DNA from: Acidobacteriaceae bacterium
GTDB taxonomy: Bacteria; Acidobacteriota; Terriglobia; Terriglobales; Acidobacteriaceae
NCBI GenBank assembly: GCA_030041435.1
Contig: JASHNW010000043.1
Location: forward strand, 80,371 to 144,370
Direction of reading: 5' to 3'
DNA: 64,000 nucleotides
Shown: piece by piece, positions 43,169 to 52,267 of the stretch
How the letters are laid out: every line of letters starts with the position of its first letter
Position numbering within the stretch: the first letter of the stretch is position 1
The notes under the pieces: model-generated
The model's database searches: none
The model's input: the letters and a program-made list of their open reading frames with translations, nothing else
Told to the model about the DNA's origin: nothing
Program-made: the position numbers and the translations under genes

Positions 43169-44785
43169 TCACTGCGTCACCTTCTCCAGCCGATAATGCA
43201 AATAATCCTGAAACACCCCAAACCCCTGCACCCGCGGAACCGCCTCCGGCCCGATCCGCTGCCCCAGCTCCTGGGCGCGCCCATCCTCGCTCTTCCACGC
43301 CGGCCACGGCGGCAATCCTCGCCCATTGGGATCGCCCGTTTTCACGAACCGCGCCCAGTATCCGATCATGTCGCGCGACAACCCCGCATCCTCCGGCTCA
43401 GCAACCCAGCTCGTCCAGTATTTCCGGCTCAGAAACATGCATTCCTCGCTGTGGAACGCCCCCAGCTCCGCAAATTTCCCGCCGCCTGCATACGTAAAGT
43501 CGTAGAGGAACGCTGGCTGCCCCGCCCGCGCCGTCTCGTCGGCCAGCAGCCACGCCCCAAAACCAAAATCGAAATCCGTATCCATCTGCTCGAACGTCCG
43601 GCGCGAGTCGCTGTCCGAAGCAGCCGGATACTCCCGAAACACCTGCTCCGCCAGCTTCCCGTTCGCATACTTCCCAAACTTCCGCTGCAGCCACGCGCGG
43701 TACTCGGCCACCGTCTTCGGACCCGACGAATGTCCCCCGACAATGGGGCTCGCAAATATCGACACCTCGTTCGCATTGCTCCCCGCCAGCACAGCCACGC
43801 GGGCCTGCTTTCCCTGTGCAAACGCGATCGCAGGCTGTTGCGGCAGCACCCATCCATCCACCACCGGTTCCAGATCCAGGTCGTCGTCCGCCTCCGCGGC
43901 CTCCAGCACGCGCTCCGCTGGCAGGTCGCGCAGCGCCTGCAAGGCTCCCTGCCCCGGCGCGATGCCCAGATCCTTCTGGAGCCGCGCGCCGCTCGTTTCC
44001 GCTTCCCGCAGCGTCGGATACACCGAGTCCACGCAAACGCCGCTCTGCAGAATCGCGCGTTCGAACAATCCCGCTGCCGGCGGCGACGCCATCAGATTGC
44101 ACACATCCAGCGCGCCCGAAGACTGGCCGCCAATCGTCACCGCGCCCGGATCGCCTCCAAAGCGTTCGATATTCTGCTGCACCCACCGGAGCGCCGCAAT
44201 CTGGTCCAGATGCCCATAATTCCCTGACGCGTGGTGCGGCGACTCCCCATCCAGCAGCGGGCTGGCCAGAAACCCAAACACTCCCAGCCGATATTCAATG
44301 CTGACCACCACCATGCCCTGCTCTGCCAGCGTCACGCCCAGCGGCGGCCAGTCGCCCGCCCCCTCCACATTCCCGCCGCCATGCACCCACACAAACACCG
44401 GCAGCTTCGCCTTCGGATGCATCTCCGGCGTCCACACATTCAGGGTGAGACACGCCTCGTCCGTCGCGATCTTCTCCACACCCAGCATCTCCGGCAGCCA
44501 CCCGCTCGGCGCCTGCGGACAAGCCGGACCGTACCGCGACGCATCGCGAACCCCCTCCCACCGCGGCGCTGGCTGCGGAGCCTGCCAGCGCAACGCCCCC
44601 ACCGGCTGTGCTGCATAGGGAATCCCGAGAAAGGCGCCGCCGCGCGGCAAATCCGCAACCCGCAAGCCCTGGATCACGCCGCTGCTGACCGTCACCCGCG
44701 GCGGCGCTGCCGCTGTTCCTGCCGCCATCACCCACCCCGTACCCGCCACTGCGGCCAGCAGCATCCACCAAAGCGCCCGCTTCAT
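43169..44785 (-). CDS. Exported type-B carboxylesterase
   Basis: A 538-aa alpha/beta hydrolase with a signal peptide (LLAAVAGTGWVMAAG). Seen: FLGIPYAAQPVG, EACLTLNVWTP, FVWVHGGGN (oxyanion hole), GGDPGAVTIGGQSSGALDV with the nucleophile Ser near residue 222, SNANEVSIF with the acid, and GAFHSEE with the His. It should hydrolyse carboxylic esters in the periplasm or outside. The substrate cannot be told. Confidence 0.93.
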   Translation of the reverse strand: MKRALWWMLLAAVAGTGWVMAAGTAAAPPRVTVSSGVIQGLRVADLPRGGAFLGIPYAAQPVGALRWQAPQPAPRWEGVRDASRYGPACPQAPSGWLPEMLGVEKIATDEACLTLNVWTPEMHPKAKLPVFVWVHGGGNVEGAGDWPPLGVTLAEQGMVVVSIEYRLGVFGFLASPLLDGESPHHASGNYGHLDQIAALRWVQQNIERFGGDPGAVTIGGQSSGALDVCNLMASPPAAGLFERAILQSGVCVDSVYPTLREAETSGARLQKDLGIAPGQGALQALRDLPAERVLEAAEADDDLDLEPVVDGWVLPQQPAIAFAQGKQARVAVLAGSNANEVSIFASPIVGGHSSGPKTVAEYRAWLQRKFGKYANGKLAEQVFREYPAASDSDSRRTFEQMDTDFDFGFGAWLLADETARAGQPAFLYDFTYAGGGKFAELGAFHSEECMFLSRKYWTSWVAEPEDAGLSRDMIGYWARFVKTGDPNGRGLPPWPAWKSEDGRAQELGQRIGPEAVPRVQGFGVFQDYLHYRLEKVTQ

Positions 44786-44813
44786 CCGCCCATCCTATCC
44801 ATGCGGACGCTCG

Positions 44814-44963
44814 TCACCGCCAAAACACCGGCCCGGGCGTCCCGTCCGACCAATTCCACACCGGCATCATAATAATCGTCAGCCGGTCCTCGGCATCGTC
44901 CGCCGCAATGGCCTGCGCCTTCGTTTCTCCCGCCAGCAGCAGCCGGGTCCTCAACGTCATCAT
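44814..44963 (-). CDS. Possible 49-aa protein
   Basis: A minus-strand frame in the divergent gap reads MMTLRTRLLLAGETKAQAIA and ends MMPVWNWSDGTPGPVFWR. The third codon positions are GC-rich, as in real genes here, and the sequence looks protein-like. There is no clear ribosome-binding site and the frame stays open to 45020. Unrecognised; it may be a remnant or a real small gene upstream of the esterase. Confidence 0.3.
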   Translation of the reverse strand: MMTLRTRLLLAGETKAQAIAADDAEDRLTIIMMPVWNWSDGTPGPVFWR

Positions 44964-45058
44964 CGGCAGATACGTCCGCGTTGCCGCAGCGCCGCATGCG
45001 CATTTCCTGCATGCGGCCAACGCCGCCCCAGCGCCGTCTATTCCAGCAAGGTCATCGC

Positions 45059-45871
45059 ATGACTCGGCTATCTTGCCCCTTCCCTCCGCCCGCTGCGCTC
45101 CTCGCCCTCACCCTGGCTGCGCTCACGCTCGCTGCCTGCCCCCTGCCCGCGCAGACCCAGCCCGCGCCCCCCACTCCGCCGTCCGCCGACTCCATGCCCA
45201 GCATGCCCGGCATGTCCGCTGCACCCTCCGGCTCCATGGGCGGCATGGCCGATCACATGTTCATGACCCAGCTCCGCCCCCTCCAGCCCGGCGACCAGCA
45301 GCGCGCCGACGCGATCGTCGCCGGCGCCAAACAGGCCATAGCCCCCTACCAGGACTACCGCCGCGCCCTCGCCGACGGCTATCAGATCTTTCTCCCCAAC
45401 CTCCCCCAGCCCCAGTACCACTTCACTCTGCCGGCCAACGCCCTCGCGGCGCGCACCCACTTCGATCCCCTCCGGCCCACTTCGCTCCTCTACAAAAAGA
45501 CCCCCGATGGCGGCTACCAGCTCATCGGCGTCATGTACACCGACCGCGTCACTGCCTCCCTGGACGAGCTGAACGAACGCATCCCGCTCAGCATCGCCCG
45601 CTGGCACCAGCACGTCAATTTCTGCAAAGCCCCTGCCGGCCACTGGTCCGAATCCTTTGGCCCTCATCCCAAATTCGGAGCCCTCGGCTCCATCCACACC
45701 CGCGCCGACTGCGAAGCCGCCGGCGGCATCTTCCTGCCCCACGTCTTCGGCTGGATGGTCCACGTCTACCCCTACGAAACCGATCCCACAAAGATCTGGT
45801 CCGTCGACGACGACGACCAGGGTCACGACAACATGGACCGTTCCCCCATGCCCGCCATGAAAATGAATTAG
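45059..45871 (+). CDS. Probable lipoprotein with Met/His-rich N-terminus
   Basis: A 270-aa protein with a lipoprotein signal (LALTLAALTLAAC, lipobox LAAC). A Met-rich stretch follows (SMPSMPGMSAAPSGSMGGMADHMFM), then a conserved-looking domain with PYQDYRRALADGYQIFLPN, YHFTLPANA, LLYKKTPDGGYQLIGVMYT, IARWHQHVNFC and PHVFGWMVHVYPYE. The C-terminus has HDNMDRSPMPAMKMN. Met/His clusters at both ends would suit copper binding, but the domain is not recognised. Confidence 0.75.
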   Translation: MTRLSCPFPPPAALLALTLAALTLAACPLPAQTQPAPPTPPSADSMPSMPGMSAAPSGSMGGMADHMFMTQLRPLQPGDQQRADAIVAGAKQAIAPYQDYRRALADGYQIFLPNLPQPQYHFTLPANALAARTHFDPLRPTSLLYKKTPDGGYQLIGVMYTDRVTASLDELNERIPLSIARWHQHVNFCKAPAGHWSESFGPHPKFGALGSIHTRADCEAAGGIFLPHVFGWMVHVYPYETDPTKIWSVDDDDQGHDNMDRSPMPAMKMN

Positions 45872-45904
45872 GCATCACAGCCGCCTGCCCCGGCGATGTC
45901 CCCA

Positions 45905-45930
45905 CGTTCTGTGCCCTCCGTGGTGCAAAC
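45905..45930. repeat. Dispersed GTGCCCTCCGTGGTGCAA repeat, copy b
   Basis: Short form of the repeat at 15861-15909 and 50415-50463, just after the lipoprotein gene. Confidence 0.6.
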
Positions 45931-45982
45931 TCGCATCGCCACTCTGCCATCCCCCCTGAAACAAAAGCCTGAAACAAATTTC

Positions 45983-46011
45983 TTGACAGCTGCAATGTGG
46001 CGGGTTACATT
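45983..46011 (+). promoter_or_regulatory. Consensus sigma-70 promoter
   Basis: TTGACA, 17-bp spacer, TACATT. It lies about 200 bp before the 387-aa orphan gene in a 340-bp gap with no other recognised feature, so it probably drives that gene with a long leader. Confidence 0.65.
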
Positions 46012-46211
46012 TGCGGCCCTCTACATCGTGTTTCAGTTACGTCGGCGGCACTCCATCTCCTGGTGATCAGCTCCCGCCTGGCTGGCGGCTGGTCGTGGCA
46101 GCAGTTGGAGTCGGCCCCTTTCCTTCGTTCTCTCGCGACGCTGGCAACTGAGCAACATCTTTTAACGGCCCGAACGAAAACCCACTGCGCCTTACTTGAG
46201 ATGGAGGGAGC

Positions 46212-47375
46212 ATGCCGTACGCTTCGAACAACAACGCAGTCCTCATCAACGACTGCAACAACCTGCAGAATCTCTCGGTCTTCCTCGAGGTCACCGAGGA
46301 TATTGCCACCACTACCGGCAGCGGCTGGAGCCTTCAGCTCAATTGCTATCCACCGGTGGGCCAGTACTGCCAAACCAGCCAGATCAATTGGCTCCAGTAC
46401 ATCGTTATCGTCCAGGGCGGGAGTCTCGCCTACTACATCCAGTACTGGGCGCTCGGGGAGTCTGTCTGGCCCTCCGGCTACACGCCGCAGCCAGGGACGA
46501 CGCCGTGGCTGCCCTGCTGGGCCCACGACTACGGCAATGCTCCCATTTTCGCGAGCATTAGTGGCGACACGCTGCCGGCCGGATCGAAACTCCAGATCGC
46601 GCTCAATACCAATGACTCCGGCGTGGCCAGCGTTACCTTCACCTACACCGACCGGGACGGCAACACCCATCCCGCGACGTGGACGTCGCCGGCCGTGCAT
46701 CCCATTGACGCCTGCGAATTGAACTTCGTCGGACCGCCAGGCGGTACCGCCAACTTCACTCAGGGGCTGACGAACTCGCGCGGCATCATTTACTACAGCG
46801 TCTCTTCCGGCCAGCTTTCCGTGCAGAGTGGCGGCCCGGGCTCAGCCTGTGGCGAGTACGGCGCTGTCACAGCCGAGACCTCGAACATGTCTTACTCGGA
46901 CATTAACGGCGCACCCGCCAGCACCGTCACGCAGATACTCCAGCAGCCCATACCCTGCACGATCACCAGCCTCTACCTGACCGATGAGTTGCAGATCCGC
47001 AGGATGGAGCAGATTCGCGACTCGGCAGTCGCGCCCTATCCTGCCGGGCAGTGGCTCCTCGAGGTTCTCGACCGCAATTCCGCCGACCTTGCCTTGATTC
47101 TCGCGTCCGATCACGGTCACCTTGCGCAGGAAGCTCGGAATCTTCTCACCCAGGCTGCGCAGACAGCCAGCCAGGGCGGCGTCTTCAGCGACTCCATCGT
47201 GAACGATGCCCTGACACTCTTCGGTCAAATTTCCTGCAAGCTGCCGCCCTCGATGAACGGCGTGGGCGCAGCTGGCGCAACTGTGCTCCGCTCGCTTCGC
47301 GGCAAAACGCTGGAGGATGGACTGAAGGAGGCCAGCAGGACAATTCTGCCGCGTTTCAAGGCGCCCCAAAGGTAG
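46212..47375 (+). CDS. Orphan 387-aa protein, beta-rich
   Basis: GGAGGGAGC directly precedes the ATG. There is no signal peptide. The N-terminal two thirds look like beta-sandwich sequence rich in Trp, Tyr and Asn (NNAVLINDCNNLQNLSVFLE, SGWSLQLNCYPPVGQYCQTS, WLQYIVIVQGGSLAYYIQYW). The last 130 residues look helical (DELQIRRMEQIRD, LLEVLDRNSADLALILASDH). No family is recognised with confidence. It has its own strong promoter. Confidence 0.7.
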   Translation: MPYASNNNAVLINDCNNLQNLSVFLEVTEDIATTTGSGWSLQLNCYPPVGQYCQTSQINWLQYIVIVQGGSLAYYIQYWALGESVWPSGYTPQPGTTPWLPCWAHDYGNAPIFASISGDTLPAGSKLQIALNTNDSGVASVTFTYTDRDGNTHPATWTSPAVHPIDACELNFVGPPGGTANFTQGLTNSRGIIYYSVSSGQLSVQSGGPGSACGEYGAVTAETSNMSYSDINGAPASTVTQILQQPIPCTITSLYLTDELQIRRMEQIRDSAVAPYPAGQWLLEVLDRNSADLALILASDHGHLAQEARNLLTQAAQTASQGGVFSDSIVNDALTLFGQISCKLPPSMNGVGAAGATVLRSLRGKTLEDGLKEASRTILPRFKAPQR

Positions 47376-47546
47376 CGCGCGGTCACAGCAAACCGGCAGC
47401 AGCACGCAAGGCAACTCCGGGAAGAACCGCGGCGATGCGGAAGGGTCCGGCTCCGCCTCGACGCCTACCCCATGAACCCCAAATAAAGATTCAGCGCAAA
47501 CGTCCGTCCGCTCTGCGGCGTGTTCAGCGTAAGTTGCCCGCCGGCC

Positions 47547-49892
47547 CTACACCCGCTCGTCCGCCCCGGATCCCGCCTGCCCCTGCTCGGCAGGCGCCTC
47601 GCTGCTCCGCCGCCGCGTCTGCTTGTTCACGTACATCGCAGCGTCTGCGGCGCTGAACAGGCTGTCCCGCGTCGTTCCATCCCCCGGATAGAGCGCGATC
47701 CCGACGCTCGCCGACCCGTGCACCTCATACCCCTCCGTGCTGAACGGCGTGTCCAGGCAGCGCTCCAGCCGCTGGCTGATCTCTTCCACCTCCGCGAAGT
47801 TCCGCACGTTCGGCAGCACCACTGCAAATTCGTCGCCGCCAAGCCGCGCCAGCATATCGACCCCGCGGATCTGCAACTTCATCCGCTTCGCCACTTCCTG
47901 CAGATATAGATCCCCCACCAGGTGGCCGTACAGGTCGTTCACCTGCTTAAAGTCGTTCAGGTCGATGTAGATCAGCCCGAAGATGCCCGCATTCTCCCGC
48001 GCCTGCTCGATCTGCTGGTCCAGATAGCTTTCCAGCGAGAACCGGTTCGGGATGTCGGTCAGCAGATCGAACTCCGATCGATGCACCAGGTCCGAGTAAA
48101 GCCGCCGCGTCTCAATCGCCAAAGCCGCCAGTGCCGCCGCTGTAGAGAGAGTCTCGGCTTCAGCCGCGTTCGGCTTCGAAGCCGCGTCCAGCGCCGCATA
48201 CATCGCACCCAGCGCCGCTCCCGTTCGCGCCGGAATGGTTTCCTCGGCCACGCGGTACGGAGAGAGCTTCGCCGGGCAGTTGCCCAGCCGCGCTCCATCG
48301 GCAATCTGGCACCAGCACGCCGCGCCCTGCAGCTTAAAGGATGCCAGTTCTGCGATTGCCTCAATGATGCCCGCCAGTGGCCGCGAGCCGTTGATGTCTT
48401 CGAGAATGCGGCTGCGCTGATGCTCTACATAAGCCGCTGCCGCGTTTTGCCGTCGCATCTTCCGCTCCACCACCCACGCCCGCGCCCCGGCTGCGAACAA
48501 CAGCGCCATCAGCAGCCCTACCAGCAAAATCAGGTTGCGGACGCTCAGCAGCGACGGCTTCGCGACGACGGCAATGTCGTCGAACGAGCGCATCAGAATG
48601 TCGAATGGGACCTCCTGCGCACTGGGGTCCGTGCTGTCGCCCTGTACCACCATGCAAATGCCCGTCACCCGGATGCGCGTTCCCGGCGCAATCTCCTTCA
48701 TCTTCGGCGCCGGCCGGTTGCCCGGCGGATGCCGGTAGATCGCCGTGAACAGCTTTCCGTCCGAGATCAGATCGTATTCGTCCTGCGATTCCTCCCGCAC
48801 CGCCGCCACCACCTGCCCATCGATCGAGACCAGGTCGTTCTGGTGCCCGGCCGCGTTCCCGCTGTTCCAGTCCGCCAGGTCGTGAAAATTCGACGGCTGC
48901 GGTTCCACCGGCTCAAAGATGTGGCTGTCCTCGATCTCCCCGTCGTCCAGCGCCAGAAAACCGGCCCGGGCATCGGGAAAGCCAGTAGCGTCCGCCTTAT
49001 CGCCGATCTGCATCGGATCGGTCGTCCGCACCCGGATCCAGATGCTGTGCCCGCCGTTCTGCAGCACCACCGCCGAGCCCGGCTGATAGTACGTAATCGT
49101 TCCCCGCACTCGCAGTCTGCGCGACAAATCGCGCACGTAGTAGGTCGACAGAACCTTGTCCATCGAAGTCACCGGCAGCGCGTCCGGGCTCGTCGCCGCG
49201 CGCTCCAGAACCTTCACGTCCGCAAAGGTCGGTACCTCCAGGACGATGCCGATCATCTGCATCTTGCTGTCGAATTTCCCCGATACCGCACCCGTCACCT
49301 CCACATCGGCGTCCAGCAGATCCTTCACCATCTCCGGGTTATCGCCGATCACCGTCGCGTCGATATACCCCCCGTCCATCAGCAGCCTGAAGTTCACCAC
49401 ATGCGTGTTGCCGAAGCTGATCGTGTCCGCGCTCCGCACCGTGGCGTGCACCGTCACCAGCATGCAGTCCAGCTGTGCGCGGATCAGGCGCTCGAAATCG
49501 GCCGTCACCGGCTGCGGAGGAGTGCCGTGATGCACCACCGTGATGCTGTCGCTGATCACATCCGGCGTGAAGCTGGCCCGCGTCCTGCCTCGCACCAGCA
49601 CCTGGTCGCCAGGACGAAAATCCTCCCCGGCCTTCGCTTCCACATAAACGGCCTCGTCGCCGTCCTGCACGAACAGGTCCACGTCAGCCGGGTTGTAATA
49701 GGTAACGGTGGCCTCGAAAACGACCGGCAGTTCCAGCCGCGCCTGCGCCAGCGTCAGACTGTGGATGGCATGCAGGGTGGTCAGAGCGTCGGGCTCCTCG
49801 CCCAACGCCGCCGCGGCCAGGACGGCCAACCCCAGCGCGAGAATCCATCTCCGCGCACGGAGAGTATCGATCACGCACGTCGCGCGCCGCAT
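47547..49892 (-). CDS. Sensor diguanylate cyclase with OB-fold-like periplasmic domains, copy 2
   Basis: A 781-aa paralogue of the protein at 36151-38613. It has a signal or anchor (WILALGLAVLAAAALG), repeated OB-fold-like units (VTYYNPADVDLFVQDGDEA, ITYYQPGSAVVLQNGGHS), a membrane helix near 450 (LILLVGLLMALLFAAG), a short GAF-like part and a GGDEF domain (ARLGGDEFAVV near 683). RGVD five residues before GGDEF is the inhibitory site. It should make c-di-GMP in response to a periplasmic signal. The start is ATG 49892; ATG 49913 would add seven residues. Confidence 0.9.
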   Translation of the reverse strand: MRRATCVIDTLRARRWILALGLAVLAAAALGEEPDALTTLHAIHSLTLAQARLELPVVFEATVTYYNPADVDLFVQDGDEAVYVEAKAGEDFRPGDQVLVRGRTRASFTPDVISDSITVVHHGTPPQPVTADFERLIRAQLDCMLVTVHATVRSADTISFGNTHVVNFRLLMDGGYIDATVIGDNPEMVKDLLDADVEVTGAVSGKFDSKMQMIGIVLEVPTFADVKVLERAATSPDALPVTSMDKVLSTYYVRDLSRRLRVRGTITYYQPGSAVVLQNGGHSIWIRVRTTDPMQIGDKADATGFPDARAGFLALDDGEIEDSHIFEPVEPQPSNFHDLADWNSGNAAGHQNDLVSIDGQVVAAVREESQDEYDLISDGKLFTAIYRHPPGNRPAPKMKEIAPGTRIRVTGICMVVQGDSTDPSAQEVPFDILMRSFDDIAVVAKPSLLSVRNLILLVGLLMALLFAAGARAWVVERKMRRQNAAAAYVEHQRSRILEDINGSRPLAGIIEAIAELASFKLQGAACWCQIADGARLGNCPAKLSPYRVAEETIPARTGAALGAMYAALDAASKPNAAEAETLSTAAALAALAIETRRLYSDLVHRSEFDLLTDIPNRFSLESYLDQQIEQARENAGIFGLIYIDLNDFKQVNDLYGHLVGDLYLQEVAKRMKLQIRGVDMLARLGGDEFAVVLPNVRNFAEVEEISQRLERCLDTPFSTEGYEVHGSASVGIALYPGDGTTRDSLFSAADAAMYVNKQTRRRSSEAPAEQGQAGSGADERV

Positions 49893-50218
49893 CGTTCTCC
49901 CAGCCTCTTCCACGCCCCCAAAAGTTCCGGGCCCATCTTTGCGGGAACGTCCTGTGCGGAGTTATCTGCAACGCGGCGCCGGACATCCGCGCTGTATCCT
50001 CATTTGCTCCCGCCCAGTGCGCCCATCATACTCTGGAAATCCCGCCCTTCCACCCAAATCCTGCCCCCGCCATCTACCACTTCCGAGCTATCAGTCCCCC
50101 CTGCATCCCGCTGCTGGCGCGGGCGTCGCCACCCGCTACGCGACCAGGCACCCGCTACCCGCTATCCGCTATCCGCTGATTTACAATTCCTCTTGTGATC
50201 GCTCTCTTCAAGGGCGCA
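49893..50218. other. Intergenic region with heptamer array 16 and a promoter
   Basis: It holds heptamer units at 50131-50177 and a TACAAT -10-like element at 50182-50187 that would start a short transcript for the small ORF at 50219. Nothing else is recognised. Confidence 0.6.
50150..50177. repeat. Heptamer array 16 (4 units)
   Basis: ACCCGCT twice and ATCCGCT twice in phase, with a detached ACCCGCT at 50131. It ends about five bases before a TACAAT element. Confidence 0.88.
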
Positions 50219-50323
50219 ATGACCGTCGCTACCTGGCTCTTCCTCGTCGGGGGGGCCGGCTCCCTCATAGTCATCCTCATCAGCTTCTTCGAGGACCTCA
50301 CCGAGCTCTTCGGCGCAGACTAA
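50219..50323 (+). CDS. 34-aa single-helix membrane protein
   Basis: MTVATWLFLVGGAGSLIVIL followed by ISFFEDLTELFGAD. AAGGG lies five bases before the ATG, and TACAAT at 50182-50187 gives a plausible 25-nt leader. A GTG at 50195 in the same frame would add eight residues. One membrane helix with an acidic C-terminal tail is a common form of regulatory small proteins. No family is recognised. Confidence 0.55.
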   Translation: MTVATWLFLVGGAGSLIVILISFFEDLTELFGAD

Positions 50324-50414
50324 ACCGCATCCATAGATGCGATGTTTGATCGACATTTGGAATAATTAGGGAAGAAGGCGTCATCCCCAGCGCGGTGGAA
50401 TGGAGCCATGCCCC

Positions 50415-50463
50415 GAGCGAAGTCCCCATTCTCTGCGTCCTCCGTGTACTCTATGGTGCAATC
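50415..50463. repeat. Dispersed CGAAGTCCCCATTCTCTGCG repeat, copy c
   Basis: Matches 15861-15909 over about 48 bp, in the gap before lnt. Confidence 0.7.
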
Positions 50464-50539
50464 CGGGTCGAAAGGGCAAAGAACCTGAAAGAACCCAGTT
50501 CGCTGTGAAGAGAAGGCGTCATCCTAAACAAGCCGCACT

Positions 50540-52267
50540 ATGACGATACTGCCCGCCCCGCAGACCGAATCCTCGCCAACCTATACAGCTGGCTCCTCCC
50601 TGCTCCGTCCCATCCTCCTCGGCTTCCTCACCTCCCTCCTGCTCGACTTTTGCTTCCCCGTCGCCGGCCCCATGCGCCCCTGGCGCGGACTGCTCGCCTG
50701 GGTCGCCCTCGTCCCCCTGCTCTGGGCGCTGCTCAGCGAACGTGCCGCCGCCCACCGCCACTACTTCCGCCGCGCCTTCCTCACCGCCTGGCTCAGCGGC
50801 CTTCTCTGGTACATCCTCAACTGCTACTGGGTCTACCAGACCATGTACCTCTACGGCCACGTGCCCCCGCTCGGCTCGGTCGGCATCCTTATCCTTTATT
50901 CCGCCATCCTCGGCCTCTATTTCGGTGTTTTCGGACTCCTCCTGGCCTTCTTCCGCCGCCGCTTCTCCCTTCCCTGGGCCCTCCTCCTCGCTCCCTTCCT
51001 CTGGACCGCCCTCGAGCTCGCCGCCGCCCGCATCACCTCCGTCCCCTGGGACCAGCTCGGCTACTCCCAGATCAACAACCTCGCCCTCACTTCGCTCGCC
51101 CCTGTTACCGGCGTCTATGGAATTTCCTTCCTCGTCGCTCTCTTCAACAGCATCTTCGCCGTCGTCTTCCTGCCCTCTGACGCGACCCGCCGCTGGCGCT
51201 TCCACCTCGCCTCCTGGGTGCTCATCGTTCTCATGGCGTATTTCTTTCTCCGCCCGCCGTCGCGTCCCCCCGCACCCACCTCCACCTACGCCGTCCTCCT
51301 CCAGCCCAACATCCAGGTCGCCGCCGATGCCAACTGGTCCGGCAACGAGTGGCACGGCAACCTCTCCTGGATCACCGCCCAGGCCACTGAAGCCTGCACA
51401 CCCGCCTACTCCGGCATGCCTCCCGCCGACGCTCTCATCACCCCGCCTCCCACCCCCGACTGCTCCCGCAACACCCCGCCCCCCGGCGTCGTCCTCTGGC
51501 CTGAAACCGCATCCTGGTTCCAGTCCGACGAGCCGCGCACCATCGCCGCCCTCGCCACCGTCGCCACCACCGCTCACGCCCCCTTCATCGCCGGCATGTT
51601 CGGCCACGACTCCTCCGGCTTCTACAACTCCGCCGTCTTCACCCAGCCCAACGGCGCCATCGCCGGCCGCTATGACAAGATCCACCTCGTCCCCTTCGGC
51701 GAATACATCCCCTACCGCAACCTCTTCTTCTTCGCCCACCAGCTCACCCACCAGCTCGTCGACCTTGAGCGCGGCACCCAGCGCCGCGTCTTTACCGCCG
51801 ACAACGGTTCCGGCCCGCAGACCGGGGCCCCCGACGAGCCTGCTCGGCAGGGTGGTCACACCTTCGGCATCTTCATCTGTTACGAATCCGTCTTCGCCGA
51901 CGAAATCCGCCACTTCACCCTCAACGGTGCCCAGGTCCTCGTCAATCTTTCCGACGACGGCTGGTACGGCGACACCTCCGCCCCCTGGCAGCACCTCGAC
52001 ATGACCCGCATGCGCGCCATCGAGAACCGCCGCTGGCTCCTCCTCGACACCAACAGCGGCATCACCACCGTCATCGACCCCTGGGGACGCGTCACCCTCT
52101 CCGCGCCCCGCCACCAGCTCACCTCGCTCGTCGCCCCCTACGGCTACCGCTCCGACCTCACCTTCTACACCCGCTACGGCGACCTCTTCGCCTACCTCTG
52201 CTCCCTCATCGTCCTCGCCGCCCTAACCACAGCAGCGATAAAACGGCCATCAATCAGCCGCGTATAG
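50540..52267 (+). CDS. lnt: Apolipoprotein N-acyltransferase
   Basis: A 575-aa inner-membrane enzyme with N-terminal helices and a C-terminal nitrilase-like domain. The catalytic triad is visible: Glu in VVLWPETASWF near 321, Lys in YDKIHLVPFGEYIPYR near 379, and Cys in FICYESVFADEIRH near 447. It adds the third acyl chain to lipoproteins after Lgt and LspA. The TAG stop is part of the first unit of heptamer array 17. prfB follows. Confidence 0.95.
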   Translation: MTILPAPQTESSPTYTAGSSLLRPILLGFLTSLLLDFCFPVAGPMRPWRGLLAWVALVPLLWALLSERAAAHRHYFRRAFLTAWLSGLLWYILNCYWVYQTMYLYGHVPPLGSVGILILYSAILGLYFGVFGLLLAFFRRRFSLPWALLLAPFLWTALELAAARITSVPWDQLGYSQINNLALTSLAPVTGVYGISFLVALFNSIFAVVFLPSDATRRWRFHLASWVLIVLMAYFFLRPPSRPPAPTSTYAVLLQPNIQVAADANWSGNEWHGNLSWITAQATEACTPAYSGMPPADALITPPPTPDCSRNTPPPGVVLWPETASWFQSDEPRTIAALATVATTAHAPFIAGMFGHDSSGFYNSAVFTQPNGAIAGRYDKIHLVPFGEYIPYRNLFFFAHQLTHQLVDLERGTQRRVFTADNGSGPQTGAPDEPARQGGHTFGIFICYESVFADEIRHFTLNGAQVLVNLSDDGWYGDTSAPWQHLDMTRMRAIENRRWLLLDTNSGITTVIDPWGRVTLSAPRHQLTSLVAPYGYRSDLTFYTRYGDLFAYLCSLIVLAALTTAAIKRPSISRV

